The notes: generated by a model not told the origin, from the sequence alone. A stretch of DNA of 5,650 nucleotides from Allosphingosinicella sp. (GCA_030146745.1 JASLBD010000281.1:1-5650); one strand, 5' to 3'. Shown: positions 1 through 5,115, counted from the stretch's first letter. Program-made: numbers and translations.

Positions 1-49
1 TCTCGCTTCTGACAGGTAGTGGCGGGCGGGTGCCGAAAAGGAACCCTTG

Positions 50-601
50 ATGTTGCGTTATATGATGGCAGCCCTTCTCGCCGCGGCGCCGCTCGGAGCG
101 GCCTCGGCTCAACAGCAGAAGACGGAAGGCTGGGCGCTGGCCGCCATGCCCAACGGGTGCATGGTCCAGGCCGTCTCGCCGAAAGGTACAATGCTCTCGA
201 TCTGGGCCTTCGCCGGCGAGGAGAAGCTGGGCTTCCTGCTCCAGAACCGGGGCTGGGAAGTCGAGGACGGCAAGAAGACTCCGCTGCAGCTCGAATTCGC
301 GGGCGCCGCCGCCGTTCCGGTCGAGGCCACCGCCCGCGCCGACATCGACTCCGACGGCCCCGGCCTCTACTTCACCGTCGAGCCCGGCGCCGCCGATCGC
401 GGCAATTTCCTCGCCGCCTTCACCAGCGCCCAGGGCATGAGCATCCGCCGCGACGGCGCCGACGTCGACACCTTGCCGCTCGCCGGCAGCCGGGTCGCGA
501 TGGCGGGCCTCGCCAAATGCCTTTCCGACCGCTGGAACGAGGCGGGCCCGATCCCGGCCGAGGCCAGGGAGGCCGCTCCGGCCGTCGAGGAGACCATTTG
601 A
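50..601 (+). CDS. Secreted hypothetical protein with signal peptide
   Basis: A 183-aa protein that I cannot assign to a named family. Seen: residues 1-20 form a typical Sec signal peptide (short basic N-terminus, alanine/leucine core, A-S-A before a QQQ run, so cleavage is expected near residue 20). The mature part is about 160 aa with only two cysteines, C37 and C157, near its two ends; they could form a disulfide in the periplasm. The body alternates polar and hydrophobic residues, suggesting a small beta-rich domain. The start is ATG at 50 rather than the in-frame TTG at 47, because the AAAAGGAA element at 36-43 lies 6 nt before the ATG. The tail (about residues 163-183) is Ala/Glu/Pro-rich and probably disordered. 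The general layout resembles small periplasmic proteins of the IalB type, but the similarity is too weak to name it. The gene converges on the 723-953 gene. It is sure as a gene; function is unknown. Confidence 0.85.
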   Translation: MLRYMMAALLAAAPLGAASAQQQKTEGWALAAMPNGCMVQAVSPKGTMLSIWAFAGEEKLGFLLQNRGWEVEDGKKTPLQLEFAGAAAVPVEATARADIDSDGPGLYFTVEPGAADRGNFLAAFTSAQGMSIRRDGADVDTLPLAGSRVAMAGLAKCLSDRWNEAGPIPAEAREAAPAVEETI

Positions 602-626
602 GCCGGCGAAGGCTCCGGGCTCAAAC

Positions 627-719
627 CGTCATCCCGGACTTGATCCGGGATCCATGAACACCTCGGCATCCGGATCGCCACCACCGGCGTCCTGGATTCC
701 GGCTTCCGCCGGAATGACG
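627..719. repeat. Composite dispersed hairpin repeat, copy 1
   Basis: A 93-bp element whose ends are inverted (CGTCAT at 627-632 and ATGACG at 714-719). It contains two separate hairpins: TCCCGGA (632-638) pairs with TCCGGGA (644-650) around a 5-nt loop, and ATTCCGGC (696-703) pairs with GCCGGAAT (708-715) around a 4-nt loop. The right half, 693-719, matches 2311-2337 at 26 of 27 positions, so this is a repeat family present twice in the window. Such units are widely scattered between genes in sphingomonad genomes. It fills nearly the whole space between two convergent genes, so it may also act as a two-way transcription stop, although no T-run follows either stem. Confidence 0.85.
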
Positions 720-722
720 CGC

Positions 723-953
723 TTATTTGAAGTAGCTCGCCCCCGGCCGCGCCGAGGCCGCCTGCTTCTCGGGCCGGGGCTTGGGCGGAGGCCGCCGCTC
801 CGCCCGCGCCGCCGCCTCGGCGCCGTGGGTGGCGAGCTTGAGATAGGCGCCGTGCGCGCGCCGGAGGCGCTGCCGCTCGGGCTCGCTCTTGGCCTCGCCG
901 AGCTGGGTGAGCGCCTCGTCGGCTTTCGCCTGATATTCCTCGGCCGTGCTCAT
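723..953 (-). CDS. Small hypothetical protein, helical, 76 aa
   Basis: A 76-aa soluble protein without a recognisable catalytic domain. Residues about 4-50 are rich in Ala, Glu, Arg and Leu with a heptad-like spacing and should form one or two long amphipathic helices. Residues 51-76 are Pro/Arg/Lys-rich and likely disordered and basic. The start is ATG at 953 (reads M-S-T-A-E-E-Y), preceded by GAAGG at 967-963 with a 9-nt spacer. The frame stays open further upstream to 1028, but that extension is Pro/Arg-rich and has no initiation signal, so I exclude it. The TAA stop lies only 4 nt from the composite repeat and the gene converges on the secreted-protein gene. Similar short AEEYRxKAxEAL-type proteins are common hypotheticals in sphingomonads (from memory). 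A role cannot be given. Confidence 0.7.
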   Translation of the reverse strand: MSTAEEYQAKADEALTQLGEAKSEPERQRLRRAHGAYLKLATHGAEAAARAERRPPPKPRPEKQAASARPGASYFK

Positions 954-1008
954 CTTATGGTTCCTTCGGGATGGGGAGCCCGGCCGCGGCCGGTCGCTTG
1001 GCGCCAGC

Positions 1009-1028
1009 GTGGGCGCTTTGCCGCCCAC
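1009..1028 (-). terminator. Possible GC-rich stem-loop after the lipoprotein gene
   Basis: GTGGGCG (1009-1015) and CGCCCAC (1022-1028) form a 7-bp perfect stem with a 6-nt loop, 46 bp past the stop of the lipoprotein gene in its direction of transcription. No T-run follows on the minus strand, so factor-independent termination is doubtful. The rest of the 954-1074 gap holds only the ribosome binding site of the 76-aa gene and presumably its promoter, which I cannot pinpoint. Confidence 0.3.
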
Positions 1029-1074
1029 TTACAACCTAAATCAAGTTCAGGCTCGGACCCGGCGTCGCCGCTTC

Positions 1075-1722
1075 TCAGGCGCAACCCTCCACATATTGGA
1101 TGCTCGGCCCGCCGGCATGGATCGCCTTCACCACGCCCTTGCCGCCGATCTCGTAGCTTATGCCCCGCGCCGCGGGCGTCTGAACATATTCCTCCCCGCG
1201 GGGCCCGTCCTTCGTCCAGATCGTGAGATATTCGGCCGGCGCCACTTCATATTTGTGAGGCCCCGCCCGAAGCGCCGCGCCATAGGCGGCCCGCACGGCG
1301 GCGGCGGTCGCGCCCACGCCGAGGCCGCGGTCGGTCTCGACCTTCGAGCCTTCGAGCAGCGAGATCCGGGTCAGCCGCCCGCGCTCGATCATCACCATCA
1401 TTCCTTCCGGCGCCCGGGCCGGGCGGAACTCGTCGCAGCTCTGAGGATCCGGCCCGCCCACCGCCTCCGGGTTGCTGTCCTCGCCCATCGCCTTCACCGC
1501 CTCGGCCCGGCTCATCCCGATGCGCAAGGGGCCGAAACCCTCCGCCGTCAGCACCGCCGCCGCCGCCGCCGCCGGCGCGCGGGCATCGGCCTTCGGAGCG
1601 GGAGGCGGCGCCTCCTCCGCCGCGGCGCGGCCGGCCGGAGCCGCCTCATTGTCCCGCCCGCCGCTCTCCGCCCCGCCGCAGCCGGCCAGAAGCAGCGCCG
1701 CCGCCAATGCGAATATCCTCAT
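1075..1722 (-). CDS. Lipoprotein with two GM/GA-type half-motifs, unknown function
   Basis: A 215-aa predicted lipoprotein. Residues 1-14 form a lipoprotein signal peptide ending in the lipobox L-A-G-C, so C15 would be lipidated and the protein anchored in the outer membrane or periplasmic side; residue +2 is Gly, not the Asp that favours inner-membrane retention. Residues 16-57 are a low-complexity Ala/Pro/Glu linker. The folded part starts near 60: L-R-I-G-M-S-R-A-E-A-V-K-A-M-G (66-80) and G-L-G-V-G-A-T-A-A-A-V-R-A-A-Y-G (133-148) look like two copies of a strand-turn-helix motif, which recalls the G-M-T-x-x-x-V-x-x-x-L-G signature of BamE-like folds. That link is inference. C96 and C214 could pair. 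The start is ATG at 1722 with GGGAGG (1736-1731) 8 nt upstream; the in-frame TTG at 1743 is less likely. The gene stands alone on its strand. Existence is firm, function unknown. Confidence 0.85.
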   Translation of the reverse strand: MRIFALAAALLLAGCGGAESGGRDNEAAPAGRAAAEEAPPPAPKADARAPAAAAAAVLTAEGFGPLRIGMSRAEAVKAMGEDSNPEAVGGPDPQSCDEFRPARAPEGMMVMIERGRLTRISLLEGSKVETDRGLGVGATAAAVRAAYGAALRAGPHKYEVAPAEYLTIWTKDGPRGEEYVQTPAARGISYEIGGKGVVKAIHAGGPSIQYVEGCA

Positions 1723-1838
1723 CCGGCCGACCTCCCGTTCCAAACCCCGCGCCTAGCACCCCGCCGAAACGGACCGAAGAGAATTGCGCCGAAGCCCGCC
1801 CAGCCGACGACCGCCGACGCGAAGCGGCGCCGGATCAT
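1719..1838 (-). CDS. Possible 39-aa small ORF overlapping the lipoprotein start
   Basis: A short frame runs from ATG at 1838 to a TGA at 1721-1719 that overlaps the lipoprotein ATG as ATGA. The peptide begins M-I-R-R-R-F-A-S and has a hydrophobic stretch (A-V-V-G-W-A-G-F-G-A-I-L-F-G, about residues 9-22) followed by a strongly basic tail, so it could be a tiny membrane peptide or a coupling leader. No good ribosome binding site precedes the ATG and the region is very GC-rich, so chance is a serious alternative. It is listed because the remaining 1723-1943 gap has no other gene candidate. Confidence 0.2.
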   Translation of the reverse strand: MIRRRFASAVVGWAGFGAILFGPFRRGARRGVWNGRSAG

Positions 1839-1903
1839 CGGCGAAGAGCCGGGCAAGGCCGGCCGGCGAGGCGCGCGGCCCGAAGCCGCGCGAACTCGTC
1901 CGA

Positions 1904-1926
1904 CGTCACGAATTCAGTTCGTGACG
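1904..1926. repeat. Perfect 9-bp inverted repeat (hairpin)
   Basis: CGTCACGAA (1904-1912) and TTCGTGACG (1918-1926) form a perfect 9-bp stem with a 5-nt loop. It lies 18 bp past the stop of the degenerate gene, on the side where that gene's transcript would end, next to the dispersed repeat at 1941-1964. On the plus strand it is followed by a pyrimidine-rich stretch (GCTTCTTCTCCCCC), but no plus-strand gene leads into it. It could be a terminator for the minus-strand transcript, a protein-binding palindrome, or another dispersed repeat unit. Confidence 0.55.
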
Positions 1927-1940
1927 GCTTCTTCTCCCCC

Positions 1941-1964
1941 CGCTCATCCTGAGCCTGTCGAAGG
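1941..1964. repeat. Dispersed repeat unit (CGCTCATCCTGAGCCTGTCGAAGG type)
   Basis: This 24-bp stretch matches, from memory, a very common scattered unit of sphingomonad and related genomes (reverse form CTTCGACAGGCTCAGGATGAGC). Here it overlaps the end of the degenerate gene: its reverse strand supplies the last residues (P-S-T-G-S-G) and the TGA stop at 1946-1944. The natural C-terminus of that gene has therefore probably been replaced or trimmed by the repeat. Confidence 0.7.
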
Positions 1965-2422
1965 CCCGGCCAGCCGCGCCGCATCCGAGCGGATCGCCGC
2001 CAGCACCTCCTCCTCGAGCGAATTAGGCTCCAGCTCATGCTCGAAGAACAAATCCAGTTTGGAGGCAAAGGCCGCGAAATCCGGCGCCCCCGCCAGCAAC
2101 ACCCCCCGCACCGCCCGGCCGAACGAGTCGAGCCGAGCGTCGTACACCGCCTGCAGCGCTTCCTCCTCCTCCGCCGATCCCCCCGCCGTCGCCCGCTCCA
2201 GGGCCCGAAGCTCCACCTCGGCGGCGCGGAATAGAGCAAAGGCCTCAACCCACCCCCCGTCACCCGGACCCGATCCGGGGCCCACCTTCCCTCCACCCCC
2301 GAAAGGCAGGTGGATTCCGGCGTCCGCCGGAATGACGGGGACAAAGCGTCGGGAACCAACGGCAAAGCCACCGCCGCGCCTAGCAGCGCGCGCCGCGACG
2401 GGTTATGATCGTCAGCAGCCAT
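1944..2422 (-). pseudogene. Small exported/phage-neighbour-type hypothetical gene, split by repeat insertion
   Basis: The N-terminal piece starts at ATG 2422 behind a perfect AGGAGG (2434-2429, 6-nt spacer) and reads M-A-A-D-D-H-N-P-S-R-R-A-L-L-G-A-A-V-A-L, a Tat/Sec-like leader with a twin arginine. The rest lies in another frame (about 2254-1944) and reads W-V-E-A-F-A-L-F-R-A-A-E-V-E-L-R-A-L then a helical, Glu-rich domain ending D-A-A-R-L-A-G. The two parts are separated by the 86-bp composite repeat (2255-2340); 86 is not a multiple of three, so the frames differ. Removing 2255-2340 on paper joins codon T(2341)-GG (2254-2253) and gives one open frame of about 130 aa (..P-D-A-L-W-W-V-E-A-F..). 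I recognise this leader plus helical domain as a recurring sphingomonad hypothetical family of unknown function. As it stands, translation from 2422 leaves the family frame and ends at 1835. The C-terminal part might still be made from GTG 2285, which lies within the repeat. Confidence 0.75.
2255..2340. repeat. Composite dispersed hairpin repeat, copy 2, inside a gene
   Basis: An 86-bp element with inverted ends CCCCGTCA (2255-2262) and TGACGGGG (2333-2340). As in copy 1 it carries two hairpins: CCCGGA..TCCGGG in the left half and ATTCCGGC (2314-2321) with GCCGGAAT (2326-2333) in the right half. The right half matches copy 1 at 26 of 27 bases; the left halves agree apart from a one-base gap and a few substitutions. 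The middle part differs between the copies (here CTTCCCTCCACCCCCGAAAGGCAGG-like), which suggests two conserved hairpin modules joined by a variable spacer. Confidence 0.85.
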
Positions 2423-2491
2423 CCTTCGCCTCCTAAGCCAAGGCGTGTGGTGGTCAGAGCCGGGGCAAGGCGGTCGCCTTTTCCCGGTCCA

Positions 2492-2510
2492 AATAGTGGA
2501 TAGCATTATT
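2492..2510 (+). promoter_or_regulatory. Imperfect inverted repeat, possible operator upstream of the RHH-like gene
   Basis: AATAGTG (2492-2498) and CATTATT (2504-2510) are inverted copies with one mismatch and a 5-nt spacer, in the AT-richest part of the 2423-2523 gap. TAGCAT at 2501-2506 could serve as a -10 element. Ribbon-helix-helix proteins often bind short inverted or direct repeats over their own promoters, so this is a plausible autoregulatory site. The evidence is position and symmetry only. Confidence 0.25.
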
Positions 2511-2523
2511 CAGGGGCAGGTCA

Positions 2524-2724
2524 ATACCGGATAGCGGAAAAAGAGGCCGCGGGCGCCCGAAGACCGGAATTGGCCGGACGATCGGATTGCGCCTGTACGC
2601 CGAGGAAGAGGCCGCTCTGGATGCCTGGATAGCGCGGCAGCCCGAACCGACACCATCAAGGCCCGAAGCGATACGGCATATTTTGAGGACGGCTTTGAAG
2701 ATCGACACGCGGTCAACGAAGTAG
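2524..2724 (+). CDS. Ribbon-helix-helix-like small protein lacking a standard start codon
   Basis: The frame reads, from codon 4 on, G-K-R-G-R-G-R-P-K-T-G-I-G then G-L-R-L-Y-A-E-E-E-A-A-L-D-A-W-I-A-R-Q-P and S-R-P-E-A-I-R-H-I-L-R-T-A-L, ending at TAG 2722-2724. Known of the family: a basic G-R-P tail, a strand of the G-(V/L)-R-L type, then two helices with S-R-x-E-A-I-R are the pattern of Arc/MetJ-type ribbon-helix-helix proteins, which act as dimeric DNA-binding repressors or antitoxins. Odd: between the upstream in-frame stop (TAG 2494-2496) and the conserved part there is no ATG, GTG or TTG. The best-placed codon is ATA at 2524, 7 nt after AGGGG (2512-2516), where an ATG would give M-P-D-S-G-K-R. 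Either AUA is used, or a G-to-A change has silenced the gene. It sits 19 nt upstream of the 236-aa gene and probably shares a transcript. The family call is good; its being functional is uncertain. Confidence 0.65.
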   Translation: MPDSGKRGRGRPKTGIGRTIGLRLYAEEEAALDAWIARQPEPTPSRPEAIRHILRTALKIDTRSTK

Positions 2725-2743
2725 CGAGTGGGGCAGAGGGGCT

Positions 2744-3454
2744 GTGCAAAACCGATATGCCGGTGACGTGGGCGATTACGTGAAGCTGGCGCTCCTGCGG
2801 GCGTTATCGCCCGGTCTGAGGTTAGGCATTGCGTGGTACCTCTACCCGGATGAACGGCACAACTCAGATGGAAGGCACACCGCCTATCTGAGCGAGCCCG
2901 GAATTTGGCGCCATCTCGATCCCCCACTGTTCGACGGGTTGCGTAAAGTTACGTCGCGTCGCCGCAACGTCATGGCCCTACAAGGCTTGGGGCTCCTCGA
3001 TGCGACCTTTGCCGACGAGCCGCTGAATCAGAGAGCGGAGCCCTGCTCCCTTCGATCGAGATCCCGAGCCGCCTGGTTCGATCGACAGCTCCGCTCGCTC
3101 GACGGCTGTGAGCTGGTGTTCGCCGATCCCGACAACGGCCTCACGGATGATAATCCGAGCCGCCGCTCAAGCCTCACATTTGGCAAGCAGCTACCGTTGC
3201 AGGAAGCAACAGCCTTGGCCGATGGTCGGTCGGCCGTGATCTACCACCATAACAGCCGCTTCAAAGGCGGGCACGACGCCGAGGTCGACCATTGGAGCCG
3301 ACTGCTGGGAAGCCAAACCATGGCGGTGCGAGCAAATGCGTATAGCTGCCGTACCTTCCTGATCATCAATCCAACGTCCCACCTCGCCAAACGCGCCGAG
3401 GGGTTCTGTGCGAAATGGTCCGGCCACAAAGTCCGACTTCATCACGCGCGCTGA
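2744..3454 (+). CDS. Uncharacterised NRYxGD / DPDNGL family protein
   Basis: A 236-aa soluble protein starting at GTG 2744 (M-Q-N-R-Y-A-G-D-V-G-D-Y), which matches the usual N-terminus of a family I know only as uncharacterised, so the start is well supported; the purine-rich AGAGGGG (2735-2741) is close, so the ribosome site is not ideal. Conserved-looking blocks: N-R-Y-x-G-D-V-G-D-Y (3-12), G-I-A-W-Y-L-x-P-D-E (28-37), D-G-R-H (42-45), L-V-F-A-D-P-D-N-G-L (124-133), V-I-Y-H-H (165-169), and R-T-F-L-I-I-N (203-209). The opening block and the acidic D-P-D motif after a hydrophobic strand recall RlmJ-like SAM-dependent methyltransferases (Y-R-H-x-F-H-A-G-N and I-D-P-P), but this is inference and no clear SAM-binding G-x-G loop is seen. 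A nuclease is another possibility. It follows the RHH-like frame by 19 nt. Length seems complete. Confidence 0.8.
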   Translation: MQNRYAGDVGDYVKLALLRALSPGLRLGIAWYLYPDERHNSDGRHTAYLSEPGIWRHLDPPLFDGLRKVTSRRRNVMALQGLGLLDATFADEPLNQRAEPCSLRSRSRAAWFDRQLRSLDGCELVFADPDNGLTDDNPSRRSSLTFGKQLPLQEATALADGRSAVIYHHNSRFKGGHDAEVDHWSRLLGSQTMAVRANAYSCRTFLIINPTSHLAKRAEGFCAKWSGHKVRLHHAR

Positions 3455-3540
3455 GCCGTTCGGCAGCAGCCACTTAGCGCCCGTTCGAGTCGATTGCGGG
3501 CCGAAACGAGTATTGAGGGATTCCCTTCCACTTGTTATTA

Positions 3541-3555
3541 GAACATATCGTGAAT
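3541..3555. promoter_or_regulatory. LexA-type (SOS) box, one mismatch
   Basis: GAAC (3541-3544), seven bases, GAAT (3552-3555). The alphaproteobacterial LexA site is GTTC-N7-GTTC, or GAAC-N7-GAAC on the other strand; this site differs only at the last base. It lies about 175 bp before the nuclease-fusion gene and about 50 bp before a small upstream ORF, in the AT-richer part (3530-3555) of the 3455-3729 gap. If real, the nuclease-kinase pair would respond to DNA damage. A single degenerate box can occur by chance. Confidence 0.3.
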
Positions 3556-3607
3556 CGCCCGCGCCGATGCCCCGTAACAGTCGTGACGAGCGCGAACAGA
3601 GGGAGAT

Positions 3608-3733
3608 ATGCCCGTTATCCACATGGGGGGGGCTTGTCGCGCCGGGCAGCGGCCGTACCGTCGCAAGATTGGGGGCGGCTTTGGCCGCAGCTCTAACCTT
3701 CCACAATGCCGGCGGATGAGAAGGTCCGAATGA
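3608..3733 (+). CDS. Possible 41-aa upstream ORF coupled to the nuclease-fusion gene
   Basis: A short frame opens at ATG 3608, 5 nt after GAGG within AGAGGGAG (3598-3605), and ends at TGA 3731-3733, which overlaps the ATG at 3730 as ATGA. The peptide (M-P-V-I-H-M-G-G-A-C-R.. ..C-R-R-M-R-R-S-E) carries nine arginines and two cysteines and resembles no family I know. It contains a run of eight G (3625-3632); a +1 change there would switch to a frame reading L-S-R-R-A-A-A-V-P-S-Q-D-W-G ending at TAA 3694-3696. It may be a coupling leader, a remnant, or chance. The rest of the 3455-3729 gap shows no other convincing gene. Confidence 0.25.
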   Translation: MPVIHMGGACRAGQRPYRRKIGGGFGRSSNLPQCRRMRRSE

Positions 3734-5115
3734 TGCTGCTCGACCTGTTCTCACCGGCGGACTTGGGTGAGGTCGAGCCGATCTCGGCCCAGGAATCTCC
3801 ACGCGGTGCGAGCGTCGCGAGCCTGCGGCCGAGGTCCAGCAGCAGCTACTCGCCTCTCCTCGAGCAGCCGCGCGGTATCCTGTTCCTCGACATCGAAACC
3901 ACCGGCCTCAGCCGCTACTACGACTACGTCACCTTGATCGGTTTCGCCATCGACGGCGAATATGAAGTCATTGTCGCCGGAGAGGATCCCCAGCCGCTGT
4001 TCGAGGCTCTGGCCCGGGCGCAGAGCCTCGTTACGTTCAACGGGTCCGGCTTCGATCTGCCATTTCTGGAAGATGCCCTAGCGGGCGTTCAATGGCCCAG
4101 GCATCATGTCGACCTTCGATACGCCTGCAAAGCTCTCGATCTGACCGGAGGCCAGAAGGAGATCGAGCAAGTGCTCGGCATCAACTGCCGCGGCGGTATC
4201 GAGGGCGTGGACGGAGCCGCGGCCGTCGTGTTGTGGCACCGGTACATGCGAGGTGATCGCGCCGCCTTGCGCGACCTGATCGATTACAATCGTGCCGACG
4301 TCGAAGCTATGGGCCACATCCTCGAGCACGTCGTGAGGCATCGGGTTGCCACCGACTTGTTCCTCCGCCCCGACGAGCTGCGCCGCCTGTGTGCCACGTC
4401 TCCGCGATGCCGCCGCTTCGGAGGCGAAGATGCGTTTCTTCCAGATCCGCCGACCCACCTCCGCCGGGTCGTTCATTTCGATGACCTATTCAGGGGAACC
4501 CCGGCTGAGACCGCGACTGTTGTCGGACTCGATCTGACTGGATCGGCGGAGCGGCCGTCGGGCTTCTGCTCGATGCGCGGCCCGGCCGCCCAGACGCGGG
4601 TCCTGGGAGACGATCAGTCCATATTGGAGGCCGTCTTCGCCGCCGAGCCGGACCTCGTGTCTATTGACTCCCCGCTGTGTTTGCCGGTTGGGCGCACACA
4701 GGTGACCGACGACGATCCGACGCGGGACGAGGCGGGAATCATGAGGGTCAGCGAGCGCATCCTGAAGCGGCGCGGCATCAACGTATATCCCTGCCTCCTG
4801 CCGAGCATGCAGAAGCTGACGGACCGCGGGATTCGTCTAGCGCAAGCCATCCGGAATCGCGGTATTCCGGTTATCGAGTGCTACCCAGGCGCCGCCCAGG
4901 ATATCATGGGAATTCCGCGCAAGGGCGCTGGGGAGGAATGGCTGAAGCTCGGCTTGTCCGACTTCGGCGTCACTGGCCGTTTCAAATCGGAGAAACTGAC
5001 ACACGACGAGCTTGATGCAATCACCTGTTGCCTCGTAGGCTCCTTCCATCTCGCCGGCCTTACCGAGGCGCTCGGGGGCGAGGGCGAGGAGCCGATGATG
5101 GTACCTGTGCTATGA
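3730..5115 (+). CDS. Fusion of YprB-like DEDDy exonuclease and DUF429 predicted nuclease
   Basis: A 461-aa protein with two RNase H-fold domains. Residues about 48-205 form a YprB/RNase_H_2-type exonuclease domain: F-L-D-I-E-T-T-G (D54, E56), F-N-G-S-G-F-D (D109), H-V-D-L (D128) and Y-N-R-A-D (Y186, D190) supply the DEDDy metal-binding set. Residues 206-255 link. Residues about 263-448 match DUF429: V-G-L-D-L-T-G-S (D268), S-I-D-S-P-L (D313), R-G-I-N-V-Y-P, R-G-I-R-L-A, I-E-C-Y-P (E383), H-D-E-L-D-A (D429), also predicted to be an RNase H-fold nuclease. All these acidic positions are present, so both domains could be active. The start is set at ATG 3730, 5 nt after GAGAAGG (3718-3724); the in-frame ATG at 3706 has no ribosome site. 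The stop overlaps the next gene as ATGA. It probably cuts or trims RNA or DNA; the substrate is unknown. Confidence 0.85.
   Translation: MMLLDLFSPADLGEVEPISAQESPRGASVASLRPRSSSSYSPLLEQPRGILFLDIETTGLSRYYDYVTLIGFAIDGEYEVIVAGEDPQPLFEALARAQSLVTFNGSGFDLPFLEDALAGVQWPRHHVDLRYACKALDLTGGQKEIEQVLGINCRGGIEGVDGAAAVVLWHRYMRGDRAALRDLIDYNRADVEAMGHILEHVVRHRVATDLFLRPDELRRLCATSPRCRRFGGEDAFLPDPPTHLRRVVHFDDLFRGTPAETATVVGLDLTGSAERPSGFCSMRGPAAQTRVLGDDQSILEAVFAAEPDLVSIDSPLCLPVGRTQVTDDDPTRDEAGIMRVSERILKRRGINVYPCLLPSMQKLTDRGIRLAQAIRNRGIPVIECYPGAAQDIMGIPRKGAGEEWLKLGLSDFGVTGRFKSEKLTHDELDAITCCLVGSFHLAGLTEALGGEGEEPMMVPVL

Noticed and set aside
19..657. 212-codon frame overlapping the secreted-protein gene
   Set aside because: Arg/Gly-rich composition without domains, and its end reads into the composite repeat; the 50-601 frame has a signal peptide and a good ribosome site.
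627..719. CRISPR or toxin-antitoxin RNA reading of the hairpin repeats
   Set aside because: There are only two copies about 1.6 kb apart, with inverted modules rather than direct repeats with spacers, so no CRISPR array. No tRNA or rRNA pattern was seen anywhere in the window.
946..2436. Long plus-strand frame of 496 codons
   Set aside because: It is antisense to the lipoprotein and to the split gene, is rich in Arg/Pro/His runs, runs through both kinds of repeats, and has no family pattern. It is a GC-bias shadow.
2454..2927. 157-codon minus-strand frame
   Set aside because: It lies opposite the RHH-like frame and the start of the 236-aa gene, both of which show family motifs.
2524..3454. 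RHH-like protein plus 236-aa protein as a toxin-antitoxin pair
   Set aside because: The order and spacing fit, but the 236-aa protein is long and has no known toxin motif (no PIN, RelE, Fic or HipA signature), so I do not claim it.
3191..3802. 203-codon minus-strand frame
   Set aside because: It is antisense to the end of the 236-aa gene and the start of the nuclease fusion, and has no ribosome site or recognisable domain. A middle part (F-G-P-Q-S-T-R-T-G-A-K-W-L-L) looked faintly familiar but I could not support a gene.
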